DNA of 64,000 nucleotides from Cyathus striatus. Taxonomy: Eukaryota; Basidiomycota; Agaricomycetes; Agaricales; Nidulariaceae. Below, one piece after another: positions 1 to 11,717 of the stretch; position 1 is the first letter of the stretch, and each line of letters starts with the position of its first letter. The notes beneath the pieces are model-generated. The model was not told where the DNA came from and ran no database searches. It worked only from the letters and a program-made list of their open reading frames with translations. The position numbers were made by a program, and so were the translations under genes. The DNA lies in contig JAOVFP010000004.1 of NCBI GenBank assembly GCA_025738555.1, forward strand, positions 1,488,001 to 1,552,000, given 5' to 3'.

Positions 1-1724
1 ATGGTAGAGTACTGCGAGGTGATTGAACCAGGGATGAATGTTGAGCGTTGTACGAGTACTTACAAGTCGCAGATAAGATCATGAAATAGGGACAAGCCGG
101 TGGATGAGCCCAATAACGCGGTGGAGTCTGGTAGAGTCCCCCACAATCCCCTTCCCGATACATAACGAACACGGATCTGGTGTCCATGTCGCCTTGCTTT
201 CCTTCACGCTTTCAGCAGGTGATCCACTTAGCATGACCGCATCGACTCCGGCCTGCGTTCTCATCCTCTTCCCCCACGTTTTCCTCGACTCCCACATCAT
301 CCTCACGACCCCATTTCCCTATCTCATTTGATACCTTTATCTCCCACCTCCTCCCCACTCGCAATCCTCGTCACCCACAGATCTGCCTCTTAGTCCCCCA
401 GATCATCCTCTGGTTGAGACCTGCCCCCCCTTCTAGATCTCTTGTACGCCCAATAACATCTTGCAAAGTCGAGATTCGCACCGGGTAGGAAATCCTTCGA
501 TTAACGTTATAAAAGCCGATGGAACGCCAACAAGTGAGGGAGGAACGTATGAGGGCGATAGCAGTTGGCAAAGGATTGATAAGCTGGTGAGGTATGCTAC
601 CATACGCTCGATCCATCAACCAAGCATTCTTCCCGCAGACCATACCCGGTAGAAGCTATACGCCTCTGAGATCCATCGCGCATCATCACGCCCAACTACC
701 CCCTTACTCGAATCCCAGGAATCTCTCCAGCATCGAAGCATAGTTGAAGTTCGGCGTGGTGAGCGGAAATTCTCAAGTAGCGCTGTGACGAATCCTGACG
801 ACAGGCCAGCGAGAGGGATGCGGAGGTGCGACCGGATCAGTCGAATGATGGCTGCTAGGTACGAGATAGGAGTCCAACCCCATACTCGCCAAGTGCCCAC
901 GTCCTCCCAAGGACATCAACCGTGTACCTTTACTACAATCTCCCGCCAAGACTATGCGTTCGTCTCATCCTCTAATACCCTCCTAAGCATCTGCCATCCT
1001 CAGCTTCACGTGCTCCCCAAGTAAAGTTCGCAATAGCATTGCCGCTATATCGTCTCGATATCGATGACAGGCCCCTTCTCGACACTCTGGACTTCGTGTG
1101 GCAGCAAGACAATTGAAACCTCACTTGGAGCATGGAGAGATCGTGAAGTAGCGCTGACGATGAATTTGATACAGAGAATCGAGAGGGAAGGGTGGTGGGA
1201 TGGAGGATGTGAGAGTGTCACCATGGGCTGGCGAAGGAGTGTGCTTACGAAGTGTGGTCGTTGGCGTAGGGTCGGATGGTGGAGCTTCGAGGAGCGTTGT
1301 AGACGGAAATGCCAGCGGGAATGAGAGAAGGGTGGTGAGATGGCGGATGTACGAAAGAGGCTGATGCTGGGGTGGGAGCCACGTTCGTATTATCCCTTGA
1401 TTCTGCCCCATCCCCGTGCCCCCCTCATACCTCCCCGTTATCTCGTGCTCCCTCTTTCACCACATCCTCCTTGTTACGATCCTCACTACGTATACAACGC
1501 AGAGCTCTAGTGTCGGTCAACGAAGCCTTCGCGTGTCGTTGTAATCGTAGACAACACGAAGAAGGTGGTATGGCATCGGTGGGAGAGGGACTAACGAAGA
1601 ACAGCTGTTGTAGGAAGGTATTGGGTGCTGGGAACGGTGGGTTGAGGTTGAGGTACCTGTTTATTGTTAGTTTATGTAGCCGCCTGAAAGATTAGAACGG
1701 ACGAACATGATTCGTTCAATAGCA
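1..1724. other. No supported gene
   Basis: Several open frames of 60-107 codons exist on both strands. None resembles a family I know and none can be linked into a spliced model with convincing donors and acceptors. The stretch around 1320-1640 is purine- and pyrimidine-skewed low-complexity sequence. I see nothing in it that I can name. Confidence 0.5.
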
Positions 1725-1857
1725 TGATCTGTTCCACCCAGCGTTCGTGGCAGCAGCACAGTGTATACTCCCATTCACTTTTCCCCCGTTTACTTTGTCC
1801 CCCTCTCCGTCCATTAACTTCCCTCCTAGTCCCATTCTCCATATCCCTTCTCAACAT
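1725..1857. repeat. Partial copy of the CorA-like gene 3' flank
   Basis: From about 1760 this sequence matches the region just downstream of the two CorA-like genes (about 14890-14990 and 20578-20680), with the same pyrimidine-rich run and the 'tccattaactt' motif. Here it is fused at about 1857 to the inside of the last preserved exon of the lactamase copy 1. In the two full units a further repeat and a GH16 gene follow instead. I infer a deletion junction that removed an older GH16 copy and the lactamase's final exon, so the array may once have had a third unit. Confidence 0.6.
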
Positions 1858-3188
1858 GCATACCCAACCCCCTCCTCGCACGTACATCCAAAAAGATCTG
1901 CGCACTGTCCTGCGGGGACGCGTGCATGCGGGACATGAACTGTCGAGGTTCATATGCTCTACACCACCCATCCATCAGCTTAGCACAGTAACAAAAATAA
2001 GAAAAACGTACCCAATAGGAACAAGCGCAACATCGACCCCACCAAACGTCTCCCCAATGTGCTTAAACGCAGGACACCTAGCAACTTCATCTTCGTCCTC
2101 CCCATCCATCACACTGCGATACCCCGTATCCCCCGCAAAAAAGAGCGTCTTCGGTGTCGAACTCTCTGTTACTGTGGAATCGGGTAGAATTTCTTCGAGA
2201 ACCCATGTCCCCCATAGACTCTTGAACAAGTCGAATGGTGTGTGGCCGGTGTTGTGTTGTGCTGGTGTGAGCGTTAGCTCTACACTACGTTTCCGCTTCG
2301 CCTCGCCTTCGCCTAGCTCAACCTCGAGCCTCTTGCTGTCCCACCAGTCGAGCGTGTAGAAGTGGGTAGATGGTATATTGAGTGATGCGAAGTACTTTTC
2401 GTTTCCTATTGGTGTGAAGAAGTGTGCTTCTGGGTGGTGCGTGTGTAGGGTTCGGATGGTACTTGTTTCTAGGCTTCACCAGGGGTGAGTCGAGTGCAAG
2501 TTGAGATGGGGGAGGAACGTACTGGTCGTAATGGTTATGCGATATCACGACCGCGTCTATAGAGGGTATATCTTCTGGAACACACGCAGGTGCTGATCTA
2601 CCATTAGCTCCTTCTACACCCCCCAAAAAAGAGTATGGAAGAACGTACGAGTGTACCTCTTAGGCCCAAACCATCCAACAGGCGAACACCGATGATTAAA
2701 CACCGGATCGAACAATACTCTCATTCCTCTCCCAACCTCAGAACGCGAAGGAAATTCAGCAAGAAAACACGCGTGGCTTATCCACGTAGTTTGTATACCA
2801 TCCCTTTTCTCTTCTTCCAGAAACTCCTTTCCCCACGTCGGTTTGCGCACTTTGATATGCTCGCTTGCGAGGGAGGATTTCGGGGGAGACGGGAGGGTGG
2901 GTATTTTGGTTATCATCTACATATGTAGCGTTGAAGGATTAGCACGGGGAGAAGAGGGAGAGGGGGGGACGCACACCAAGTTTCTCTGCGATGCTGTGGT
3001 CTTTCCAGCTTGCCCATGGGTTATGGAATGATTTTCCTTTTGGGTCGTCCCAGTGCGTCGGCTTCCCGGATGCGTCGAGGTCTTTGGGGCGTTTTGCGTC
3101 GATGTCGAGTACGCGGGCCATGGTAGTGAGGAGTCTTGGGGCTTTAGAGATGGGGTTGGGATATGAGAGGCCTGGTGGAGAGGGGATG
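1826..3188 (-). pseudogene. NAPE-PLD-like metallo-beta-lactamase, copy 1 (split and 3'-truncated)
   Basis: Reverse-strand gene of the N-acyl-phosphatidylethanolamine phospholipase D-like metallo-hydrolase family, which in other organisms releases N-acylethanolamines from membrane lipid. Visible parts are 'MARVLDIDAKRPKD', 'ISHACFLAEF', the metal motif SHNHYDH (split by an intron, acceptor near 2473), 'FFAGDTGYR', 'ALVPIG' and 'AYEPRQFMSRMH'. Introns lie near 2910-2970, 2600-2650, 2475-2530 and 1980-2030. It is broken twice. A 9.1-kb transposon inserted after 3188 separates it from its first codons, which remain at 12275-12322. The 3' end is fused to foreign sequence, so the protein stops shortly after 'GLGMH' and lacks the conserved HWGT segment seen in copy 2. 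Dead gene. Confidence 0.85.
3182..3188. repeat. Left target-site duplication of the 9.1-kb element
   Basis: GGGGATG, repeated directly at 12275-12281. It extends to 9 bp (GGGGATGTT) if the two following Ts are counted as target. The undisturbed site is present once in the lactamase copy 2 gene at 17698-17704. Confidence 0.85.
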
Positions 3189-3433
3189 TTAGACCGGAAG
3201 CCGGTCGGTATCGTTCCTACGGTCACGTGATATGAACGATTGTATCGTGTCGATATACCGACCGGTCCAACTCGTTAAATTTAATTAGGCTGTCCGTTAT
3301 CGGCGTTAGGACTTAAAAAATCGCCCAATTTGGACACTCGGATCCTGCCCACTTTCCATCTGCTCGCGTCTCCGTCGCGTCCCTCCTCATCGTCCCTCCT
3401 TGTCGTTCCTCTTCCCCTCCCTACTTTATCCCT
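3189..3433 (+). repeat. Left terminal inverted repeat (~245 bp)
   Basis: Matches the complement of 11718-12274 over its full length, apart from the SINE insertion and scattered substitutions. It contains CACGTGA near 3225 and ends just before the predicted start codon of the DUF6589 gene, so it probably includes that gene's promoter. Confidence 0.85.
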
Positions 3434-3446
3434 ACTGCCTGTTCCT

Positions 3447-6400
3447 ATGGATGAAAACACTCCATTTGACACTCAACACAAGCCGCCACGTAAGAAGCCT
3501 CGCCTGGGTCCCTATGAGCAGCAAGTAGTGCTCAGCAATATCACACCGCATTTCAATGTCGCTTCTAGCCAAGTCCTGGAACAGCAGCAAGCAATACATC
3601 TCTCTCATGATTGTGTCTGTGGATATGAGGGTTATGGCAGTACAGGAAGTCAAAGTGGTCAGGGAGGGGCTGGAGGGGCTGAGAATGTTGGTCTGTCAGA
3701 CCGGTTGGTACAGCTTATATCTGTGTATTTTATGCTAGACAATATGACCCAGTGAAACTGCTATATCTATTGCTTTTGGAACGACAAAATTAAGAGCTCA
3801 AAAGAAAACTATGGCTGAGAAAGTAAATGCGGCACTAGCAATAATGAAAGACGAATCCATTAGCCCTTTCGAGATCATTCAGTACATTCTTGATGAACGA
3901 AATCCACCCTATCATGCATACCGTTCACGTCTTTATCAAGAGAGCAACAATCTACTTTCTAATATCTTGAACACCATCACACTCTCAAAGGACGGACGCC
4001 AGAAGCTTCAAGCATGGATACAGTGTGGTTCGGGTGTTAGCTTGATTACAGATGGTATTGAAAGCAAGATGGATCACCTTCACCGTCTTACTCGCATGAA
4101 GGGCCTTACGGTTATTACCCCTGAATATATTGCTAGCAGAAATACCACAAACTTCGAGGATGAGGCTCCATTAATGATGCAAATCCTCCATTCAGCTGCG
4201 GAGAGCAAAAGGCAACGTGAGCATAACACTGCTAAGTCTCCTGTACAGGTATGATTACTTCATTACATTTCTACTCCTTAGTACTATTTGACTAATGTTT
4301 AAGTAGCTTTGCAATATTGTAATCCGACAGCTGCTCTACCAATGCTCTAACAAATGCTTCGGATTTGCAGGCGAGTTTGGATTTTTTCTTTGGGCTACAG
4401 GTGCCTCATGTCAAACTATCGATATCGCCCATTGTTGTGGTCTATCCCCTTGCTACCAATCAGTTATGGACACCGTAATATCTCTAGGTATACATAATCT
4501 AGTCGTTGTAAAGTCAATTGTCGATGGGCCCCATATTTTCTGCTATGACAACGTGAATATCAGTACTTCAATCTTTGTGGAACAACGAGGCTCCTCTACT
4601 CCGAATAAAGTAACTTCTGGGACACTTGGAATTGTCTATCGGATTCACAATGCATGTCCCCAGGATATGCTTCTTGCTCCAATTCTTGCTCGAATGCGAG
4701 AAGTGAACTTACATGGTCTCAGGTTTGAAATGGACCTGACACCTACGGAAGCACAATATCAATCTTTTCTCTTTCAGCTTCAAATCCATGTGGTCACAAT
4801 TCTTATGAAGAACTGCAAGCCTTTCCATCGCTACAAAACACATCCTGCTCTACAGCACAAGCAACGCCATGCACTCTCCAGAGAGGATATACCTGACTTC
4901 TGTCCTGTTCGCATATCTACCATTGAAGAGGCATCCACACAAGGAAATCTGTCGTACCATGATGAAATTATCTATCTTTGTTGAAGAAGAATCCTGCAGA
5001 ACTCTCGCAGTTTGCTATACCAACTATAAATGATCAGCTCGCCAATTCTCACATTCACTCAGGTCAGATTCTACATGCTGCAGATCTTAACCCATATCAT
5101 CAACGGCTAGTATTTCAAGTTGGAATAGGACTTTTTCATTTATGTCTCAACCTCTGCTGGGCATTGCTTTCAGTTCATCATGGATCTACAGAACAGAAAG
5201 GGTCATTGCAATATTTTTTTGCCCTACTTGGAAAGACAAGACTATCAGGCGAGAAACCTGATTATCACACCCTCCTCATGGCCTTTATGCAAATACTTGA
5301 AAGCCTTATTTTAAATGGTCTTCAAATACTTTGTTCTCGTACTCATGAAATATTGACTTCTTTTGCAAGCAAGAATCCCTCACTGGAGAATCTCCTTCAA
5401 AAAGCAGTAGATTTCATTAACAAATTTGCAACACCTATACCACCTCTATTTCCTGATGGTGATGACCATGATACTGATAATAAACTAGATGATCCCTTGA
5501 AATCATCTACTACCAAAAGGACTACAAAGTCAACTATGGTTCCTCCACCAATTCACTTGAATTTTTGTGATCCAGAAAATGATAAAATTCATCAGAATAC
5601 TAGACTTCTAACTCATGACTTATTAGTTCTTCATGAACTTATTACAGCTATACAAGATGGTGATATAGGATGAATAGAAGATATTTTTCCATAGCTGGCC
5701 ATGATGTTTTGAGCTGCTGGAGGCAATAATTATTGTACAGAAATTCTTCATTTCTTGCTCAATATTAAGTATGTATGGACACCGGAGTTTGCATGGGTTT
5801 TTTCAATTGTTTATAAAATTTTATGCTAAAATTTCTGCTGCCTGCAGTAATATCATGCAGGAGTCTCTTCTGATTAATATATCAGGACTGCCTGGTCATT
5901 GGATGGCTATGGACCTTAACATGGAGCATACTGTGAGATGCCTGACAGGTGTACACTACCTATAGTCATGGATTTTAGCTTTTTCTATACATGTAATTAG
6001 TACTCACCAAATGGTAACAAACATGGGTTAGTTACAGAATTGGAGTGAGACCCGAGCTGCCAGTTAAAAGTACTAAGAAGTACACTTACCAAGGGTGTGA
6101 ATAGGACAAAGCCTAAGGTAGTACTACGTGCAGAAGAGACAGATAAAGCAGTGGCGCCAAACTCAGCGACTAAGTGGATAACAGCCAGAACACATCTAGC
6201 GACACACGAAGGTCACGTGATCAAACATGATCATTACTCAAGAGAAGTAAGCGATGACGAAGCACCTTACTAGACACTTCGGCAACCCCCGGAACCCCAA
6301 GCCAACCGATCGACTTCTCTCAGAGTAATTGGCGAAGCGATGTGTGTTTAATTAAAGTAATACGCCCTGAGCCCTGATAGATCTTTGTGCTATTCTTAGC

Positions 6401-7532
6401 ACACCCACGTATAGCCAATCCCATCCCGACCAAAGAAACGTGCCCGGCGCCATATCCCCTGTCGCACAACCTCCTATGACAGACGCATGACCCCCTGTCC
6501 AGCACGCTCTGTGAGCGTATGGCTTCCCCTTGTCAGTGACATAGTTTATGATCCCTAGTACCCCAAATGTACCTATCTAGCACCTATACAGTACCATCAG
6601 CCACCATCTTTCCAGTAGTATATAAAGTAGACGAGTTTTGCCATGTAGACCCAAGCTATCCCCCATGTAGCTTCCATTATAAAGTACTTTGACGTAGTGT
6701 AGTGAAATAAAGCGTATTTTCTGAGATCATTGATTAGTAATTTGATTTGAGTCTAGTAAGAAGAAACCGCAAACTCATAGAGAATTGTGTGTTTACCTTG
6801 TACATAGCCAGAGACGTTATCTAACCACTACTTAGTTATTCCTTAACCTTCCTACACATCCCCCTTCCACCCCCTTTTGCCCGGAAGCATCCTTAATACT
6901 GATCTTCTGCGAAATTCCCTCCAAACTCGCCACCCCGTTACGTTGTTTTAGGAGTAAGTAGTTATTATTACATAATCTAGCTACTATCACCCCATTGTAA
7001 ACATCTCTAACCTCTTAACTGTTGGAGCAGTAAAGGTATCGAGATCTTTCATTAAACTTTATTGCTTCTTAAATCTGATACATTAGCTCACTACTTGTAG
7101 GAGTTGATTAGCATCAAGGGTCTTGAAACAACATGGGACCTTCTTGGAAATGTGTCCACAATGGTTAATGAGCTCAGCAAAATCAAGAAAAAAGTTGCCA
7201 AAATTACACAACTTTCTCACCAAAATCGAGGTCACTTCAAACCTGATGTCAGTGAGCTGGTATGGTGTGTTGCAAACAAGGTGAAAGAAGAGGGATTCCA
7301 AATTTTTAATAAGAAGTGATGTGATAACTCAACTGTGAACATTGTACCTGATCTTGTTGAAGTGGGGTCATGGAAACTGAAGTCATCAACCCTTGGAACA
7401 TTTAATACAAAATTTAGAAACTTTGTTGACAGACAGACATTGGAATTGACTGCTACTGATGCTACAGAAATAGACACTCTTGGAGATGCTGTTGACAAGG
7501 TTGATATTTCATTTTCGTGTTGTGTTGATTAA
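3447..7532 (+). pseudogene. DUF6589-domain protein gene of the 9.1-kb element (decayed)
   Basis: Starts 13 bp inside the left TIR with 'MDENTPFDTQHKPPRKKPR', followed by a lysine/arginine-rich, possibly nuclear, head. Recognisable DUF6589 blocks follow: 'EIIQYILDERNPPYHAYRS' (3.86 kb), 'GEFGFFLWATGASCQTID' (4.37 kb), 'FCYDNVNISTSIFVEQRG' (4.53 kb), 'HLCLNLCWALLSVHHGS' (5.13 kb), 'RLSGEKPDYHTLLMAFMQI' (5.25 kb) and the tail 'WKLKSSTLGTFNTKFRNF' (7.37 kb). Defects are a frameshift near 4965-4985, stops at 5671-5750 that read as former Arg, Gln and Arg codons, and a roughly 1.1-kb insertion in what looks like an intron (5933-7100). DUF6589 is an uncharacterised domain abundant in Agaricomycetes. 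By its place in this element I infer a role in transposition, but no catalytic residues are known to me. Confidence 0.75.
5933..7100. repeat. Insertion, probably LTR-derived, in an intron of the DUF6589 pseudogene
   Basis: The exon ending at 5932 (donor GTGAGA) and the exon starting at 7101 (after TTGTAG) are adjacent blocks of one protein, so most of this 1.17 kb is extra. It contains a 'GAGACCCGAGCTGCCAG' motif near 6046 that recurs twice at 8960-9060, and a TATA-like site (about 6618, 'agtatataaagtag') followed by AT-rich, non-coding sequence as in an LTR U3-R region. I could not define its ends or a target duplication. Confidence 0.4.
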
Positions 7533-8934
7533 TTAAATGCTTAAGTTACACAGTTAATTGTACAATTACACATAATATATTTACATTTTACCATGTCTCC
7601 TTCTATACTCTTCCAGAATCGCATTCCCAGTGAGGCCTGTTTTGGCAATCTCTTTCATCTCAGTCAGCATATTCTCTTCTTGCCTCTTTGATGTTTCGAT
7701 AAGGCATTCTTTATTAGTGGTTGGTTTTCACTGGTGTTCTTCAATTTTTGCTTGTTTTCATTCTTCCTTTTTGTTGATTGCAGCTGTGTTAGTTAGTCTT
7801 GCTAGTTCTTCATCAAAGGAGTGAATACATTCAAAAATACTTTCTGCCCATCTTTGCTGTAGCAAAAGACCAATAGATTCTGGAGTTGTTACTTGGTCTG
7901 GATGTGCTTTCACTAGTGCCAGGATATCTTTATCACTGAGAATAAAAGAAGGTGGTCATACAGCATGGAGTGGATCACAGCTCCAAGTTTTGTAGTGCCA
8001 GTCAACTAACCAAGAAGTGAGCGAGGTTTGTTGGTTTAAAGCTTGATATGGAATTGCTTGTTTTCATGGTTTTTTGTCTAATTTTTTTACTTCATCATTG
8101 CTTAAATCATCAATAACAAGAGGTTGGTTGGGGAAGAAATGATCAAATTCAAACTGGTCACTTCCTGCCAAGAAATGTACTGGACTGTTGCAGCAGTAAT
8201 ACCCTGTATATTTTAACGCTATAGGAGTGTCCACTGTCAATAGATAAAGAAACTAAAATCAAAAATTTGACAACCATCAGAACTCTTGTCTCCATTTGTG
8301 GCAGCGAAAAGGGAATGTAGGCATTGTTTACTTGATTCTTGGATGATTTTGAGGATACCAATACCTGTACAGTCTTGTTTTGATGACCTGTCACATAAAA
8401 GACCAACATGAGGTCTATCTGGGTCCAATCTGTCAAGTTCATTCAACTCAGAAGGCCTCTCTTCTGCTGCTGACAAGTCAATTTCCTTAGCCCATGGTTC
8501 ATATAGTATGAGAAAAATTGATTCAGTTGTTCCATCATGGCCACACTGTCCTCCCCTTTGAAGACATGTTGGCAGATCACATGGAGTACCATATTGAATC
8601 ACTATGGTGACATCAGTTATGTCCAGACCCTGTATATATGTTTAGCGAAGATAATATGAAGTTGTATTGCCAACCGTTGAAGCCCCTTCAGTTGCATTTA
8701 AAATGCGACACCTTCCTTCAGAGCTAGCAAAGTCCTCGAAGACTTCCTTTAGGTAATCGGAAGACATTGCACTGTGATAGTGTCACACAATCCCCTTATT
8801 TTGAACATCCAGAGGGAATAGCTTGTTGATGTAAGCACTTGCAGTTTGTGTGAGGTCAATACTGATATGCCTAGTAAAATATAAGGGATATTTTTCGAAA
8901 TATAATAGACATCTAAGTACCAGTAATACAATTA

Positions 8935-10010
8935 GAGAATCAAGTCCAAGAGTCCAAGAGTTGGGGTGAGTCCCGAGCTGTCAACTAGAGTATTCTATAT
9001 TGAATAACACTATCAAGGGAAGAGTCCAAGGGCTGGGGTTGAGTCCCGCGCTGCCAGTCAAAGTATCTACATGATACGAACCAAGGGATTCAACACAACA
9101 ACAATATATTTGGACTACTGATTCCTATAGAACTTATGAGTACTAGATAACTATACTATAAAGAAAAGCCCAAAAGATAATACTCAGGAATGTATTTGTA
9201 CTTCTCCATACCCAGAATAACGCACCCAGTACTAGGCAAGGCAATCGCATACCTTCAGGGAAATACTTCGGACTAGAGGATTCTTGGGCCACTGGTCCCA
9301 CCAGATACCGCAACGCATAGCTATTGCGCAGTCTCTCGAATAACCTGGGATGTCCATATGTCTCTTCTGTATAATACTGCCACCATGTGGGAAACCACAT
9401 GCCCCTAGAACTTTGAAACACGCGCCGAACACTTCCCGCGGCACATTGGATAGTGCCATCAGACGCGCCAGTACCGGAAACACCGGTGTCCATTATATCC
9501 GAGTACTTGGCCAGACTTAGCACATGTACTAGTGCGTGTCTTGATGTGTGCCTATTAATAGCACGGCACGGCATTTGATGCATCTCTGAAACAGAGTGCG
9601 CCCTCATGGATCCTCGTATGGAGGGTCGACCATACCTCTTCAACCATTAGGATGCACTAGAACATTATGACGTACCATTTACCTTACCTATCCCATTGCA
9701 CATGAGACCGCTGCCATGTAATTAAGTATATAAGTAGTTTAGACATACCTTAGAATACTTTAAGCACTGCACTGGCTGTACTTCCGTTCTTGCAGTAGAG
9801 TACATCTGAATTGATATTGGAATTCCGAGTATAAATCTGAAATCTGAAAGTCTGTTCTGAAAGTATCTGAAAGCAATTGCACTATCTACTATCAAATACA
9901 TTGTTCATTTTACTATACTTGAAACTCTTGCGCCCTCGAACTAAATATAAATCTAACTTGGAATATATGTTCTTTGTTAGTGGTGTTAATACTACGTAAA
10001 TAAACATTCT
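8935..10010. repeat. Insertion, probably LTR-derived, inside the helicase pseudogene
   Basis: Splits helicase coding sequence between 'IIFHDSIDKTN' (10.02 kb) and 'TASAYINKLFPLD' (8.83 kb). It starts with two tandem copies of a roughly 70-bp unit ('GAGTCCCGAGCTGTCA' and 'GAGTCCCGCGCTGCCAG') related to the unit at 6.04 kb. It then carries an unrecognised 166-codon reverse frame (9143-9643) and a TATA-like 'aagtatataagtag' near 9724 followed by AT-rich sequence. The short sequence TTAGAGAAT at about 8933 is inverted at about 10007. No clear target duplication was found. Confidence 0.4.
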
Positions 10011-10514
10011 CTAAAAGTTAGTCTTATCAATACTATCATGAAAGATGATTGTTTTGCAGGGTGAGAAGCCAGTAGGATATGGAACAGGGATGAGAAAATC
10101 GAGGTTATGAAAGTTTGAAAGGGTGTTGACAATTTCGTGAGTAGTATACACTATATTTGGTTGATTACTTGATAGTTGAACTGAACATAGTCTTGCTGGA
10201 TTGAATAGAAGGCTTTTCATGATGATGTTCTTGATGTGTGCAGGTTGTGTACCCAAGAGCACCTGAAAACAGATTTTGGAGGGAAGCTGAATACAAAGCT
10301 TGTCAAGGTTTCCCCATGCTGGATGAAAAGTATGTAGTCCATAGTGTGGATAGCCAGCTGTGAAGATATTATGTGCCTCGTCAACTTGGACATGCTTGAT
10401 ACATGAGACAAATGAGTGTTTCCTCAAAAGTCATGCAAGCTAGGGCCAATGTCCATTGAATATTTGAAGTTGCTCTGGCTGTACAAGCAAAATGGTATAA
10501 ACACCACCTTCAAT

Positions 10515-11162
10515 TAGTGTTGCCGCTAGCGCAGCTCCGAGCTGTCAAGCTGCCAAGCAGAGCTGTCAGCTCAGTGAGCTGAGCCAGTTGCATCAGCTCT
10601 CCGCTTTTGATCGCTCAGCTCAATATTATGAGCGGTAAGCGGCAACTTTGAGTCAGCTAAGCAGCCGCTTCGGCATTCATAAAAAGATACTATAATTTAT
10701 GACCGGCTGGTTAGATGTCGAAATTTGAATTTGCTATAATATATTGTATAGGTTTTTAATTCCTTATATATTTGATATATACAAAGTATACAATGTATAC
10801 TTACTTATTCTCATGTTTTATAGCTTTCTGACGTAAATTGAAGGAGTAATATAATTTTTCTGGTTCAGAGGCAAAATTCTGTTGTAAAGTGTTCATTACA
10901 AACTTGTGATTGATCCAAGCCACTTCTTGTCACATAGCTTGACGTAACACCGATTATAAAAGCTAGAATGATATCAAAAATATGTTACTATAATTTTTAT
11001 TCATACCTGAGGTGCCTGAGCACCCGCTTAGCTGGCTCAATGAGCTGAGTTGTGAAAAGTGAGCCGTGCCTGGATTGACTCCGCTCAGCTCATGAGCTGA
11101 CAGGTAATAAAAGCTGCCCTGAGCGAGTGGTAGCTGAGTGGAGCTGAGTGGCAGCAACACTA
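10515..11162. mobile_element. hAT-type MITE (648 bp) with perfect 8-bp target duplication
   Basis: Begins TAGTGTTGCCGC and ends with its imperfect inverse GCAGCAACACTA. It is flanked on both sides by CCTTCAAT (10507-10514 and 11163-11170). It has no coding capacity. Both arms, about 10520-10680 and 11020-11160, are dense in AGCTGAGC-like subterminal repeats in both orientations around an AT-rich core. The 8-bp duplication and TAGTG-type ends fit a non-autonomous hAT element. Removing it restores the helicase intron acceptor and exon, so it landed at an exon edge of an already mobile gene. Confidence 0.9.
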
Positions 11163-11717
11163 CCTTCAATATCCTAGATACACATAGAGGGTGTTGAGAA
11201 TATGTAGAAATAGGTTAAGAACTGAAGTACTCACTTTCCACAATGCATCATCTTTAGGTGTGTCTTCATTGATTGACACTGCTGAGATGTGATATTTTTG
11301 AAATTCCAACAACTGTAGGGCTTGTAGTCGCTTCAGTGGTGATATTATGAGTGATACTTCATCTGGGAAGAGCAAAGCTGGCAGCACCAAGCACATAGTT
11401 TTACCATACCCTGTCCCAACATCAACCAGTGAGTCCTCCCCTCTCAGCAGAGCTAGAGTAGCCTTCATCTGAAACTCTCGTGGTGCAATTCAACCCAAAG
11501 ATGCAAGAAAGATGCAAAGGGAAGCCTTGAGTCCCATAAGAATGTGATTGTTGTGGTAGGTGCCCCAGAATTCGTCAGGAAGTCTTTGATCCAAGGGAAG
11601 AAGCTTGGTGTACAATGCTTTGGCATCTTGAAGGTTTGCAATCTTGCATATTTTGGTCAGGATAATGTGGGACAGGCACATTAGAATTATATTGAAAGAA
11701 AGTAACAGATACTACAA

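Larger units (their letters stand above)
7581..11681 (-). pseudogene. RecQ-like DNA helicase gene of the 9.1-kb element (decayed)
   Basis: Reverse gene, N-terminus near the right TIR and stop at 7581-7583, about 50 bp from the end of the DUF6589 gene. Visible helicase motifs in order are Walker A 'GTGYGKTM' (11.40 kb), the DEAH box 'VQVDEAHNIFTAG' (10.37 kb), 'LLGTQPAHIKN' (10.25 kb) and motif VI 'LQRGGQCGHDG' (8.55 kb, where active family members have Arg at the Q and H positions). A C-terminal accessory region runs to 'EEYRRRHGKM'. In-frame stops occur after 'NGHWP', in 'LA*LL' and in 'GIV*HYHS', the last two looking like CGA to TGA. The gene is also interrupted by a MITE (10515-11162) and a roughly 1-kb insertion (about 8935-10010). 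The role would be ATP-driven DNA unwinding, presumably during mobilisation of the element. Confidence 0.75.

Noticed and set aside
1..84. 27-codon frame starting at the first base
   Set aside because: An ATG at position 1 is a coincidence of the window cut as far as I can tell; no family or splice evidence.
3330..3446. Upstream extension of the DUF6589 frame through the TIR ('MDTRILPTFHLL')
   Set aside because: The same words appear in the opposite TIR next to the helicase (11706-11820), so the open frame there reflects the inverted repeat and not protein. The start was set at 3447.
9143..9643. 166-codon reverse frame inside the helicase pseudogene
   Set aside because: No similarity to reverse transcriptase, gag or any transposase motif that I know. 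Its Arg- and Trp-rich composition looks random. It lies in an insertion that I consider non-coding LTR-type DNA.
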